Below are positions 36,773-45,729 of a stretch of 64,000 nucleotides of DNA, piece after piece. The notes under the pieces are model-generated. The model saw nothing but the letters and a program-made list of their open reading frames with translations, was not told the DNA's origin and searched no databases. The position numbers were made by a program, and so were the translations under genes. Numbering within the stretch: position 1 is the stretch's first letter; each line of letters opens with the position of its first letter. Where the stretch lies: NCBI RefSeq assembly GCF_024397895.1, contig NZ_CP073346.1, positions 3,472,001 through 3,536,000 of the forward strand, read 5' to 3'. This DNA is from Pseudomonas benzenivorans. GTDB taxonomy: Bacteria; Pseudomonadota; Gammaproteobacteria; Pseudomonadales; Pseudomonadaceae.

Positions 36773-37195
36773 GCTGGGGGAACCCGTCGACTGATTGTCG
36801 GTCTGTCAAAAAAGGCGGCGATTATACCGGTAAACGGCGAACCGCGCGGCGCCCTGTGCGCCGCCGGGGAAATCCCGGGCCGTGCAGCATTTCGTCATGC
36901 CTTGTTTCATATCCGCAACGCCCGGGCCGCGAGCCGACAAAAAGCCGCGCCGCACGGGCATTTTTTATTGATCTCGGCTCCCCCTGGTCCTAAAGTTCGC
37001 GGCCGAACGTCCATGCTGGCAACGATCCATCCGGCTCAAGTACTGACGACGAGAGATCGTGCGCGATACTCGGCGACATGCCTTGGGAAGTAGGCGAACC
37101 AAAGTGGGGAAACTGATCAGGCGTTCGCGCTTTGCTATTACTTAGTGAGGCACCCCTAACCACCTTTGTATGTTTTGCCATTTGGAGTCCCCCGC
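36773..37195. other. Long intergenic region between divergent prfC and speC
   Basis: 423 nt with no protein gene I can support. It holds the prfC -10 box (minus strand, 36821-36826) and, on the plus strand, a terminator-like element: GCCCG (36920-36924) pairs with CGGGC (36955-36959), with inner CGCG/CGCG pairing, followed by ATTTTTT (36960-36966). No plus-strand gene precedes that element, so it may end a small RNA. GGAG (37183-37186) is the speC Shine-Dalgarno. Confidence 0.4.
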
Positions 37196-38359
37196 ATGTC
37201 GATTGAGGTTGAAGACTATTACCCGCGCGAAACCTTCCAGAAGATGAAGGCCTTCGCCGACAAGCAAGAAACCCCCTTCGTGGTGATCGACACCCAGATC
37301 ATCAGCCAGGCCTACGACGACCTGCGCGCCGGTTTCGAGTTCGCCAAGATCTACTACGCGGTGAAGGCCAACCCGGCGGTGGAGATCATCGAGCTGCTGA
37401 AGAACAAGGGCTCGAACTTCGACATCGCCTCGATCTACGAGCTGGACAAGGTCATGAGCTGCGGCGTCGGCCCCGAGCGCATCAGCTACGGCAACACCAT
37501 CAAGAAAGCCCGCGACGTACGCTACTTCTACGAGAAGGGCGTGCGCATGTTCGCCACCGACTCCGAAGCCGACCTGCGCAACATCGCCAAGGCGGCGCCG
37601 GGCTCGAAGATCTACGTGCGCATCCTCACCGAGGGCTCGACCTCGGCCGACTGGCCGCTGTCGCGCAAGTTCGGCTGCCAGACCGACATGGCCCTGGACC
37701 TGCTGATCCTGGCCAAGCAGCTGGGCCTGGTGCCCTACGGCATTTCCTTCCACGTCGGCTCGCAGCAGCGCGACATCGACGTGTGGGACGCGGCCATCGC
37801 CAAGGTCAAGGTGATCTTCGAGCGCCTCAAGGAAGAAGACGGCATCGAGCTGAAGATGATCAACATGGGCGGCGGCTTCCCGGCCAACTACATCACCCGC
37901 ACCAACAGCCTGGAAACCTATGCAGAGGAAATCATCCGCTTCCTCAAGGACGACTTCGGCGACGACCTGCCGGAAATCATCCTCGAGCCGGGCCGCTCGC
38001 TGATTTCCAACTCCGGCATCCTGGTCAGCGAAGTGGTGCTGGTGTCGCGCAAGTCGCGCACCGCCGTGGAGCGCTGGGTGTACACCGACGTGGGCAAGTT
38101 CAGCGGCCTGATCGAAACCATGGACGAGGCGATCAAGTTCCCGATCTGGACCGAGAAGAAGGGCGAGATGGAAGAGGTGGTGATCGCCGGTCCCACCTGC
38201 GACAGCGCCGACATCATGTACGAGCACTACAAGTACGGCCTGCCGCTCAACCTGGCCATCGGCGACCGCCTCTACTGGCTGTCCACCGGCGCCTACACCA
38301 CCAGCTACAGCGCCGTGGAGTTCAACGGCTTCCCGCCGCTGAAAGCCTTCTACCTGTAA
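37196..38359 (+). CDS. speC: Ornithine decarboxylase SpeC
   Basis: A 387-residue PLP-dependent fold-III (alanine-racemase-like) decarboxylase. The PLP lysine is K57 in YYAVKANP. FHVGSQQRD and GGGFPANY (phosphate-binding Gly cluster) follow, then EPGRSLISN; the active-site Cys is in GPTCDSAD. It makes putrescine from ornithine and starts polyamine synthesis. This short form differs from the larger fold-I E. coli SpeC. The ATG at 37196 gives MSIEVEDYYPRETFQK, matching P. aeruginosa; an in-frame ATG at 37166 lacks a ribosome site. It is transcribed alone, with a terminator at 38376. Confidence 0.97.
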   Translation: MSIEVEDYYPRETFQKMKAFADKQETPFVVIDTQIISQAYDDLRAGFEFAKIYYAVKANPAVEIIELLKNKGSNFDIASIYELDKVMSCGVGPERISYGNTIKKARDVRYFYEKGVRMFATDSEADLRNIAKAAPGSKIYVRILTEGSTSADWPLSRKFGCQTDMALDLLILAKQLGLVPYGISFHVGSQQRDIDVWDAAIAKVKVIFERLKEEDGIELKMINMGGGFPANYITRTNSLETYAEEIIRFLKDDFGDDLPEIILEPGRSLISNSGILVSEVVLVSRKSRTAVERWVYTDVGKFSGLIETMDEAIKFPIWTEKKGEMEEVVIAGPTCDSADIMYEHYKYGLPLNLAIGDRLYWLSTGAYTTSYSAVEFNGFPPLKAFYL

Positions 38360-38375
38360 GCGCAGCCGCTCTACG

Positions 38376-38400
38376 AAAACCCGCCTTCTGGCGGGTTTTT
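38376..38400 (+). terminator. Rho-independent terminator of speC
   Basis: AAAACCCGCC (38376-38385), loop TTCT, GGCGGGTTTT (38390-38399), then T. A classic stem with U-run 17 nt after the stop. Confidence 0.95.
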
Positions 38401-38463
38401 GCGTTCTGTGGCGCGCCTGGCCAGTCGAGCCCTCGAAAAGTTCCATAGGCATGCAAAATGTTC

Positions 38464-38491
38464 TTGATTGGTAATGCTTATCGATTAGAAT
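38464..38491 (+). promoter_or_regulatory. Fur-regulated promoter of the TonB receptor gene
   Basis: TTGATT (38464-38469), 16 nt, TAGAAT (38486-38491) form a sigma-70 promoter. A 19-bp Fur-like box, GGTAATGCTTATCGATTAG (38470-38488), fills the spacer and matches the Fur consensus at about 12 of 19 positions. Iron-replete Fur would block RNA polymerase here. Confidence 0.75.
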
Positions 38492-38521
38492 CGCCGCTCT
38501 TTCTAATTGGGAGTGATTCGC

Positions 38522-40672
38522 ATGCGCAAGTGTGGCAAGGGTTTGGGCAGTCTGCCGCAACGTCGTTTACTGGCCAGCGCTGTCGCGTCCGCCAGCCTGG
38601 TCTTCGGATTCACGCAGTCGGCTATCGCTGCAGATACCAGCAGCGTGACGCTCGAGCCGATGGAGGTGGTGCAGAAGCTGAACAGCTACGGCGTCGAGCG
38701 CACCCGCACCGCTACCAAGACCGATACGCCGCTACGTAACGTGCCGCAGTCCATCAGCGTCGTGACCGACACGCAGATTCGCGACCAGTCCATGCAGGGC
38801 ATGGCCGACGTGGTGCGCTATGTGCCGGGCGTGCAGATGGCTCAGGGTGAGGGCCACCGCGACGCGCCCATCCTGCGCGGCAATGCCACCACGGCGGACT
38901 TTTTTGTCGACGGCATGCGCGACGACGTGCAGTACCTGCGCGACCTGTACAACGTCGAGCGGGTGGAGGTGCTGAAGGGCCCCAATGGCATGATCTTCGG
39001 CCGCGGCGGCAGCGGTGGCCTGATCAACCGGGTGACCAAGCAGGCCAACTGGACCGACGGCCGTGAAGTCGGCCTTACCTACGGTTCCTGGGAGAACCGG
39101 CGGATGACCGGCGACTTCAACCAGGCGGTCAACGAGCGCCTGGCGCTGCGCCTGACCGCGCTGTTCGAGGATTCCAACAGCTTCCGCGACCATGGTGAGC
39201 TGGAGCGCTGGGCGATCAACCCGACCGCGAGCTTCGCCCTGAGCGATGCCACCCTGATAGAGGTCGGCTACGAGCACTTCGAGGACGACCGCACCGTCGA
39301 CCGCGGCCTGCCGTCCTTCACTGCGTCCGGGCGCAGCCGGGGCGAGCCGCTGAAGGTCAATGAGTCCACCCACTTCGGCAGCCCCGACGACAGCTTTTCC
39401 ACCGCCGAGGTGGATGCGCTGAACGCTCGCATCAGCCATGAGTTCGCCAACGGCGTGCAGTTGAGCAACCAGACCCGCTACGCCGACTACGCGAAGTTCT
39501 ACCAGAACCTCTACCCCTCCGCGGCCTACAACGCGGCCACCAACCAGGTGCAACTCGGCGCCTACAACAACGCCACCGATCGCATCAATCTGATCAATCA
39601 GACCGACCTGACCATCGCCGGCCACGCGCTGGGCTTCGATCACACCTTGCTGGTCGGCGCCGAACTGAGCCGCCAGGTCACGGAGAACTTCCGCGAGACG
39701 GGCTACTTCAATGCGGCCGGCACGCAGAAGAATACCTTCGTGACGCCGCAGGACAGCATCTATCAGGGGCCGGTGGTGTTCAGTCACAGCGCGACCGACG
39801 CCGACAATGAGAGCGTTGCCGACAACACGGCGCTCTACGTGCAAGACCAGATTCAGCTGACCCAGCACTGGGAACTGCTGCTCGGCGTGCGCTACGACAA
39901 CTTCAAGGTCGATGTCGACGACTACAAGGGTGGCGTTCACACCCAGCTGGCCAGCTCGGACGATCTGTTCTCGCCGCGCGCCGGGCTGATCTACAAGCCG
40001 CTGGACAACCTGTCCTTCTACACCAGCTACTCGATTGCCTACGTGCCGCGCGCCGGCGAGCAGCTCGCCTCGCTCACGGCCAGCAACCGATCGCTGGACC
40101 CCGAGGAGTTCACCAACCGCGAAATCGGCGTGAAGTGGGACATCCATCCGCGCCTGGCCGCGACCGCAGCGCTGTACAACCTGGAGCGCACCAATGTGGC
40201 CACCGCCGACCCGAGCGATCCGACTCGCTCGATTCTGGTCGACGGCCAGCGCGTGCGCGGTGTCGAGCTGAGCCTAACCGGCAACCTCACCGATGCCTGG
40301 CAGATCACCGGCGGCTACGCCTACCAGAACAGCGAAATGCAGACCCCAGGCTTCGAGGGCAACGAGATCGCCCAGGTGCCGCGTGACTCCTTCTCGCTGT
40401 GGAACCGCTACGACTTGAACTCGCAGTGGGGACTGGGGCTCGGCGCGATCTACCAGAGCGACGTGTTTGCCGCGGCAGACAACAAGGTCGTGCTGCCAAG
40501 CTTCACCCGGTTCGATGCGGCGGTCTATTACACCGTCAGTCCAGAGCTGCGTCTGCAGCTCAATGTGGAGAACCTGCTGAATGAGGAGTACTACGCCTCG
40601 GCCCACGGCAACAACAACATCATGCCGGGCTCGCCGCTGGCCGTTGGCCTGAGCGCTAATGTCTCCTTCTGA
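38522..40672 (+). CDS. piuA: TonB-dependent siderophore receptor, PiuA-like
   Basis: A 716-residue outer-membrane receptor. The signal peptide runs to about residue 36 (TQSAIA). A plug domain follows (TPLRNVPQSISVVTDTQIRD, RGNATTADFFVDGMRDDVQY, VEVLKGPNGMIFGRGG) and then a 22-strand barrel ending in AVGLSANVSF with the terminal Phe needed for insertion. The plug is of the Fiu/PiuA catecholate type; PiuA in P. aeruginosa lies in the same place (after speC) and takes up catechol siderophores and siderophore-drug conjugates. The ATG at 38522 has GGGAGTGA upstream. The neighbouring PepSY flavoreductase supports an iron role. P. aeruginosa has piuC beside piuA; here there is none. Confidence 0.9.
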   Translation: MRKCGKGLGSLPQRRLLASAVASASLVFGFTQSAIAADTSSVTLEPMEVVQKLNSYGVERTRTATKTDTPLRNVPQSISVVTDTQIRDQSMQGMADVVRYVPGVQMAQGEGHRDAPILRGNATTADFFVDGMRDDVQYLRDLYNVERVEVLKGPNGMIFGRGGSGGLINRVTKQANWTDGREVGLTYGSWENRRMTGDFNQAVNERLALRLTALFEDSNSFRDHGELERWAINPTASFALSDATLIEVGYEHFEDDRTVDRGLPSFTASGRSRGEPLKVNESTHFGSPDDSFSTAEVDALNARISHEFANGVQLSNQTRYADYAKFYQNLYPSAAYNAATNQVQLGAYNNATDRINLINQTDLTIAGHALGFDHTLLVGAELSRQVTENFRETGYFNAAGTQKNTFVTPQDSIYQGPVVFSHSATDADNESVADNTALYVQDQIQLTQHWELLLGVRYDNFKVDVDDYKGGVHTQLASSDDLFSPRAGLIYKPLDNLSFYTSYSIAYVPRAGEQLASLTASNRSLDPEEFTNREIGVKWDIHPRLAATAALYNLERTNVATADPSDPTRSILVDGQRVRGVELSLTGNLTDAWQITGGYAYQNSEMQTPGFEGNEIAQVPRDSFSLWNRYDLNSQWGLGLGAIYQSDVFAAADNKVVLPSFTRFDAAVYYTVSPELRLQLNVENLLNEEYYASAHGNNNIMPGSPLAVGLSANVSF

Positions 40673-40704
40673 TTAGGTGCGCGGTCGTCGCCTCGACGCA
40701 CGCT

Positions 40705-40740
40705 CGGCAGAAGGCCGCCTTACCGGGCGGCCTTCTGCCG
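40705..40740 (+). terminator. Perfect 15-bp hairpin after piuA
   Basis: CGGCAGAAGGCCGCC (40705-40719), 6-nt loop TTACCG, GGCGGCCTTCTGCCG (40726-40740). The stem is perfect but no T-run follows (ACTGAAG), so it may act as a stability or partial terminator element. The 218-nt gap to the next gene holds nothing else clear beyond a weak Fur-like half-site near 40840. Confidence 0.6.
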
Positions 40741-40890
40741 ACTGAAGCCTGGGGCCATCGGTGCAGTGGCGTGCAGCTGGACCTCTGTCTAGGCGCTTTC
40801 GCAGTGTAAATAGCCGGTAAAGTCCGGCAAACGCAATTCGTTCTCATCTAGTATCCGCTGCCCCCGTCACTCCTGCCTGGTGTCCGAACC

Positions 40891-43245
40891 GTGTTCAAGC
40901 AAATCCTCTTTCAGTTGCACTGGTTGCTGGGCATCAGCGCCGGCCTGGTGCTGGGCCTGATGGGCCTGACCGGCGCGCTCTACAGCTTCGAAGGCGAGAT
41001 CATGCGCGCCCTCAATCCCCAGGTGCTGCGGGTCGAGGTGCGCGAGTCAGGGATGCTGGCCCCGGCCGAGCTGGTGGCGAGAATCGAGGCGGCCGAGGGC
41101 AAGACGGTCTCCGGCCTGTCGGTCGATGGTCGCGACGGCAACGCGGCGCGGGTGTTCTTCACCCCGCCGGCGGGCGAGCGGCGCGGGCCGATGCGTTTCT
41201 TCGACCCCTACAGCGGCGAGTTGTTGGCGCCGCCGGTGGGGCAGTCGTTCTTCGGCCTGATGCTGCAGTTGCACCGTTTCCTGGCCATGGGCGAGACGGG
41301 CAAGCAGATCACCGCCGCCAGCACCCTGGCGCTGCTGTTCTTCTGCCTGTCCGGCCTCTACCTGCGCTGGCCGCGCCGGGCATTGAACTGGCGCGCCTGG
41401 CTGGCGCTGGACTGGGGGAAAAAGGGCCGCGCGTTCAAGTGGGACCTGCACGCGGTCTTCGGCACCTGGTGCCTGGTGTTCTACCTGTGCGCCGCGCTGA
41501 CCGGCCTGTACTGGTCCTACGACTGGTATCGCCAGGGTCTGACCCGGCTGCTCGGCGACGCGCCGGCGGCTCAGCGGGGCAACCCCGGCGGGCGCGGCGC
41601 GGCGCCCCAGGCGTTGCCCGAGGTCGATTACCGGGCGCTGTGGCAGGGCCTGCAGGACGCCGCCGGCCCGCAGCTGGCCAGCTGGAACCTGCGCCTGCCG
41701 GACCGGCCGGGGCAGCCGGCGAGCGTGTTGTATCTGCTGAGCGACGCCGAGCATCCGCGCGCTTACAGCCAGCTCGGCCTCGAACCGCTCAGCGGCAGGG
41801 TCAGCAGGCATGTCCGCTATGCCGACAGCTCCTTCGGTGCGCGTCTGCTGACCAGCGTCTATGCGCTGCACAGCGGCGAGTACTTCGGCCTGGCCGGGCG
41901 CATCCTCATGGCCCTGGCCAGTGCGGCCATGCCGCTTTTCGCTATCACCGGCTGGCTGCTGTACCTGGACCGGCGGCGCAAGCAGCGCGCGATTCGGCTG
42001 GCCAAGGGGACAGTGGCCGGGGCCGGCGAGGGTCAGGGCTGGCTGATAGGTTTCGCCAGCCAGAGTGGTCTGGCCGAGCAACTGGCCTGGCGTACGGCCG
42101 GGCTGTTGCAGGCCGCTGGCATGCCGGTGCAGGTGCAATCTCTGGCCGAGCTGAGCGAGCAGGCGTTGGCGCAGGCCCGTCGTGCGGTGTTCGTGGTCAG
42201 CACCTTCGGCGACGGCGAGGCGCCGGACAGCGCCCGGGGCTTCGAGCGGCGCCTGCTCGGCCGCGAAGTGGCCCTCGGCGACCTGAACTATGCCGTGCTG
42301 GCCCTGGGCGATCGGCAGTACCGGAAGTTCTGCGGCTTCGCCCGGCGTCTGCACGATTGGTTGGGCCGCCAGGGCGCCCGCAGCCTGTTCGCGCCGGTGG
42401 AGGTGGACAACGGCGACCACGCCACGCTGGCCATCTGGCAGCGCCGGCTCGGCGAACTGACCGGCGTGACCCTGCAGGCGCCGCTGGAGCAGCCCTTCGC
42501 CGAGTGGCGCCTGCTGGGGCGCGAATGCCTGAACCCGTCCAGTGGTGGCGCGCTGACTTTCCTGGTGCGTCTGCAGCCGCTTGCCGGGGCGAGCTGGCAG
42601 GCCGGCGACCTGTTGCAGGTGTTGCCACACAACGCCGAGGGCGCGGTGCCGCGCGATTACTCGATCGCCTCGCTGCCGGGCGATGGCGCCCTGGAGCTGA
42701 TCGTGCGCCAGGCGCGTCACGGCGATGGTTCGCTCGGCCTCGGTTCGGGCTGGCTGACCGCCGAGGCGCAGCCCGGTGCAATGCTGAGGGTGCGTCTGCG
42801 CGCCAACAGCGCCTTCCACCCGCCGGCCGATGCCCGGCCGCTGATCCTGATCGGCAACGGCACCGGCCTGGCCGGCCTGCGCAGCCTGCTCCAGGCGCGC
42901 ATTGTCGCGGGGCACTGGCGCAACTGGCTGCTGTTCGGCGAGCGCCGGGCCGCTCACGACTTCTACTGCCGCGAGGAGCTGCAGGGCTTGCTGGCCAGCG
43001 GCGAGCTGGCGCGCCTGGATCTGGCCTTCTCCCGCGATCAGGCGGAAAAGATCTATGTGCAGGATCGCCTGCGCGAGGCCGCCGCCGAGCTGCATCACTG
43101 GCTGGACGAGGGGGCGGCGATCTACGTCTGCGGCAGCCTCGACGGCATGGCCGCCGGCGTCGACCGAGTGCTGCGGGAGGTCCTCGGCGACGCCGCCCTG
43201 GAGCACCTGCGCGAGGCCGGACGCTACCGCCGCGATGTCTACTGA
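40891..43245 (+). CDS. PepSY membrane protein fused to a flavodoxin-type reductase (PiuB / PA4513-like)
   Basis: A 784-residue inner-membrane redox protein. The N-terminal part has PepSY-type helices: TM1 at about 9-31 ([20 protein letters not shown]), a second pair near 145-175 ([17 protein letters not shown]), and others to about 370, with periplasmic loops. From about 385 comes a flavodoxin-like FMN domain ([41 protein letters not shown]). A ferredoxin-NADP reductase-type FAD/NAD(P)H domain runs to the C-terminus ([39 protein letters not shown]). It should move electrons from NAD(P)H across the membrane, probably to reduce ferric-siderophore iron taken up by PiuA (inference). The start is GTG with only a weak ribosome site. 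Confidence 0.88.
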   Translation: MFKQILFQLHWLLGISAGLVLGLMGLTGALYSFEGEIMRALNPQVLRVEVRESGMLAPAELVARIEAAEGKTVSGLSVDGRDGNAARVFFTPPAGERRGPMRFFDPYSGELLAPPVGQSFFGLMLQLHRFLAMGETGKQITAASTLALLFFCLSGLYLRWPRRALNWRAWLALDWGKKGRAFKWDLHAVFGTWCLVFYLCAALTGLYWSYDWYRQGLTRLLGDAPAAQRGNPGGRGAAPQALPEVDYRALWQGLQDAAGPQLASWNLRLPDRPGQPASVLYLLSDAEHPRAYSQLGLEPLSGRVSRHVRYADSSFGARLLTSVYALHSGEYFGLAGRILMALASAAMPLFAITGWLLYLDRRRKQRAIRLAKGTVAGAGEGQGWLIGFASQSGLAEQLAWRTAGLLQAAGMPVQVQSLAELSEQALAQARRAVFVVSTFGDGEAPDSARGFERRLLGREVALGDLNYAVLALGDRQYRKFCGFARRLHDWLGRQGARSLFAPVEVDNGDHATLAIWQRRLGELTGVTLQAPLEQPFAEWRLLGRECLNPSSGGALTFLVRLQPLAGASWQAGDLLQVLPHNAEGAVPRDYSIASLPGDGALELIVRQARHGDGSLGLGSGWLTAEAQPGAMLRVRLRANSAFHPPADARPLILIGNGTGLAGLRSLLQARIVAGHWRNWLLFGERRAAHDFYCREELQGLLASGELARLDLAFSRDQAEKIYVQDRLREAAAELHHWLDEGAAIYVCGSLDGMAAGVDRVLREVLGDAALEHLREAGRYRRDVY

Positions 43246-43326
43246 GGTGCACGGGAAGGGGCCAGGGGCTGCCTAAAGCGGACCATGGACTTTTCCCGGC
43301 GGCGGCGCGGCTCTAAGCTTGTGCCC

Positions 43327-44073
43327 ATGAATAGACGAATACTGCTGAACTGCGACATGGGCGAGAGCTTCGGCGCCTGGAAAATGGGCGACGACGATCT
43401 GGCCATGCCCCTGGTCGACCAGGCCAACCTGGCCTGCGGCTTCCACGCTGGCGATCCGCTGATCATGCAACGCACCGTCGAGCTGGCGGTACAGCATGGG
43501 GTGCGCGTCGGCGCTCACCCGTCCTACCCCGACCTGCCCGGCTTCGGCCGCCGCCATGTCGCCTGCACGCCGCAGGAGGTGACCGCGCTGGTGCTCTATC
43601 AGCTCGGTGCGCTGGAGGCCTTCTGCCGCGCCGCGGGCACCCAGGTGGCCTACGTCAAACCCCATGGCGCGTTGTACAACGACCTGGTGCGCGACGACGC
43701 CCTGCTGGCCGCGGTGCTGGATGCCTGCGCCCTGTATCGCAAGGGCTTGCCGCTGATGGTGCTGGCGCTGGCCGATAATCGCCGCGAGCTGGAGTTCGCC
43801 GATGCCGCCGATGTGCCGCTGATGTTCGAGGCCTTCGCCGACCGCGCCTACCTGGCCGACGGTCAGCTGGCGCCACGGCGCCTGACCGATGCGGTGCACA
43901 AGGAGCCGCAGCGCATTCTCGACCAGGGCCTGGCCATCGCCCGCGGCGAGCCCTTCGCCGACATAGACGGCCGGCCGCTGCAGCTCTGCGCCGACAGCCT
44001 CTGCGTGCATGGTGACAACCCCGAGTCGCTGGCCGTGCTGCGGCGCCTGCGGGCGCTGCTGGACGCCGCGTGA
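43327..44073 (+). CDS. pxpA: 5-oxoprolinase subunit PxpA (LamB/YcsF family)
   Basis: A 248-residue protein. Motifs are LLNCDMGESFGAWKMGDD, NLACGFHAGDPLIM (metal/substrate His-Asp) and VKPHGALYN. With PxpB and PxpC it forms the ATP-dependent enzyme that opens 5-oxoproline (pyroglutamate) to glutamate. The ATG at 43327 (MNRRILLNCDMGE) is the family start; an in-frame ATG at 43285 adds an Arg-rich stretch. The stop overlaps the GTG of pxpB by 4 nt. Confidence 0.95.
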   Translation: MNRRILLNCDMGESFGAWKMGDDDLAMPLVDQANLACGFHAGDPLIMQRTVELAVQHGVRVGAHPSYPDLPGFGRRHVACTPQEVTALVLYQLGALEAFCRAAGTQVAYVKPHGALYNDLVRDDALLAAVLDACALYRKGLPLMVLALADNRRELEFADAADVPLMFEAFADRAYLADGQLAPRRLTDAVHKEPQRILDQGLAIARGEPFADIDGRPLQLCADSLCVHGDNPESLAVLRRLRALLDAA

Positions 44074-44747
44074 TCCGCCTCGAGCCGGCCGGCGCCGAGG
44101 CCCTGCTGCTGGTGCTGGCGGAGCAGCCCGATGGGCAGTTGCCGCAACGCCTGGCCCTGCTGGCCGCGCGCATCCGCGCGGAACTGGGACCGCTGCTCAG
44201 GGACCTGGTGCCCGGCTGGACCAGCCTGCTGCTGCACTACGACCTGACCCGCACCGATCATGAGCAGCTGACCGCGCGGCTGACCCCGTTGCTCGACCAG
44301 TGGCTCGGCGAGCCCCTGGCGAGCGAGGCAGGGCGCCTACACGAAATTCCCATCTGGTACGCCGGCGAAGACCTGGCCGACGTGGCGCGGCTGTGCCGGC
44401 TCAGCGTCGACCAGGTGATCGAGTTGCACTGCGCCGGCGAGTACCGGGTCGGCGCCATCGGCTTCGCCCCGGGCTTCGCCTACCTCGGCGAGTTGCACGA
44501 GCGCCTGGCGCTGCCGCGCCGGGCCAGCCCGCGCACCCGGGTGCCGGCTGGCAGCCTGGCCATCGCCGAACGGCAGACGGCGGTCTACCCGCAGGCCTCG
44601 CCCGGTGGCTGGCACCTGCTGGGCCTGTGCCCCTGGCGCCTGTTCGACGCCCGGCGCGAGCCGCCGTGCCCCCTGACGCTTGGCGACCGAGTGCGTTTCG
44701 TGGCCATCGACGAACAGACCTTTCGCGCCGAGGGTGGGCCGCTGTGA
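44070..44747 (+). CDS. pxpB: 5-oxoprolinase subunit PxpB (KipI-like)
   Basis: A 225-residue protein of the AHS1/KipI family. Motifs are EIPIWYAGEDLADVARLCRL, HCAGEYRVGAIGFAPGFAYL and the final LGDRVRFVAID. It is the second subunit of 5-oxoprolinase. The GTG start is within the pxpA stop (GTGA) and its stop overlaps the pxpC GTG in the same way, so the three genes are translated as a coupled unit. Confidence 0.94.
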   Translation: MIRLEPAGAEALLLVLAEQPDGQLPQRLALLAARIRAELGPLLRDLVPGWTSLLLHYDLTRTDHEQLTARLTPLLDQWLGEPLASEAGRLHEIPIWYAGEDLADVARLCRLSVDQVIELHCAGEYRVGAIGFAPGFAYLGELHERLALPRRASPRTRVPAGSLAIAERQTAVYPQASPGGWHLLGLCPWRLFDARREPPCPLTLGDRVRFVAIDEQTFRAEGGPL

Positions 44748-45664
44748 GCGGCTTGCGGGTTATCAAGCCGGGGCCGCTGAGCCTGCTGCAGGACGACGGT
44801 CGCCACGGCTGGCAACACCTCGGCGTATCGCCGGCAGGTCCCCTGGACCGTCAGGCCGCGGCCTGGGCCAACCGCTTGCTGGACAATCCCTGGGGCACGC
44901 CGCTGCTGGAGATCGCCCTGGGCTATGTCGAGCTGGAGGGCGAGCTGGACACCTGGCTGGCGCTGACCGGCGCGGAGGCCGCGGCGACCCTCGATGGCCG
45001 GCCGCTGCCGCCCTGGTCGCGCTTCGCCATCGGCGCCGGCCAGCGCCTCAGGCTGGCGTACGCCCACAGCGGCCAGCGCGCCTACCTGGCGGCGGCCGGC
45101 GGCTTTCACGCCGAGGCGGTGCTGGGCAGCGTCAGTGCCCAGGCGCGCGAGGGGCTGGGCGGTTTGCATGGCACCGGGGAGCCGCTGCGCGCCGGTGACC
45201 GCCTGGCCTGCCGCCAGGCCCGCTTCGCCCGTGGGCTCAGCGTGCCCTGGCCCTACCGGCCGGACTACCGGGCGACGCCGCTGCTGCGGGTGATAACCGG
45301 CGGCGATGCCGGCAGCTTCGAGGCCGAGCAGCTGGCGCGGTTCTTCGAGCAGACCTGGCGGCTCAGTCCGCAGTCCGACCGCATGGGCGCGCGCCTGCTC
45401 GGCGAGGCCCTGCAGCCGCCCAAGCGGCAGTGGTCACTGGGGGTGACGCGGGGGGCGATCCAGGTGCCGGCCGATGGTAAGCCGATCATCCTCCAGGCCG
45501 ACCACCAGACCATGGGCGGCTACCCGATCCTCGGCTGGCTGCATCCCCTCGATCAGGACCGTCTGGCGCAGTGCCCGCCCCATCACAAGCTGCGCTTCAC
45601 CCCGGTCAGCGTCGCCGACGCTCAGGCCGAGCTGCGCACCTTCTACCGCTTTTTCGGGCGCTAG
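44744..45664 (+). CDS. pxpC: 5-oxoprolinase subunit PxpC (KipA-like, AHS2)
   Basis: A 306-residue protein of the biotin-dependent carboxyltransferase-like (AHS2/KipA) family. Motifs are LRVIKPGPLSLLQDDGRHGW, GVSPAGPLDRQAAAWANRL, AIQVPADGKPIILQADHQTM and TMGGYPILG. It is the third subunit of 5-oxoprolinase. The GTG at 44744 overlaps the pxpB stop; long upstream readings of this frame run through pxpB and are not real. A bidirectional terminator follows. Confidence 0.95.
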   Translation: MSGLRVIKPGPLSLLQDDGRHGWQHLGVSPAGPLDRQAAAWANRLLDNPWGTPLLEIALGYVELEGELDTWLALTGAEAAATLDGRPLPPWSRFAIGAGQRLRLAYAHSGQRAYLAAAGGFHAEAVLGSVSAQAREGLGGLHGTGEPLRAGDRLACRQARFARGLSVPWPYRPDYRATPLLRVITGGDAGSFEAEQLARFFEQTWRLSPQSDRMGARLLGEALQPPKRQWSLGVTRGAIQVPADGKPIILQADHQTMGGYPILGWLHPLDQDRLAQCPPHHKLRFTPVSVADAQAELRTFYRFFGR

Positions 45665-45670
45665 AAACGC

Positions 45671-45698
45671 GAAACGCCGGGCGCGAGCCCGGCGTTTC
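45671..45698. terminator. Bidirectional terminator between pxpC and dppF
   Basis: GAAACGCCGGGC (45671-45682), loop GCGA, GCCCGGCGTTTC (45687-45698). A perfect 12-bp stem between convergent genes, with A/T-rich ends in both directions. Confidence 0.85.
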
Positions 45699-45729
45699 TC
45701 CAGTTCCCTCAGCCCGTTACTGCGGCGCC

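Noticed and set aside
40828-40850. Fur box before the PepSY flavoreductase gene
   Set aside because: Only a half-site (TTCTCAT) matches; overall agreement with the 19-bp consensus is near chance.
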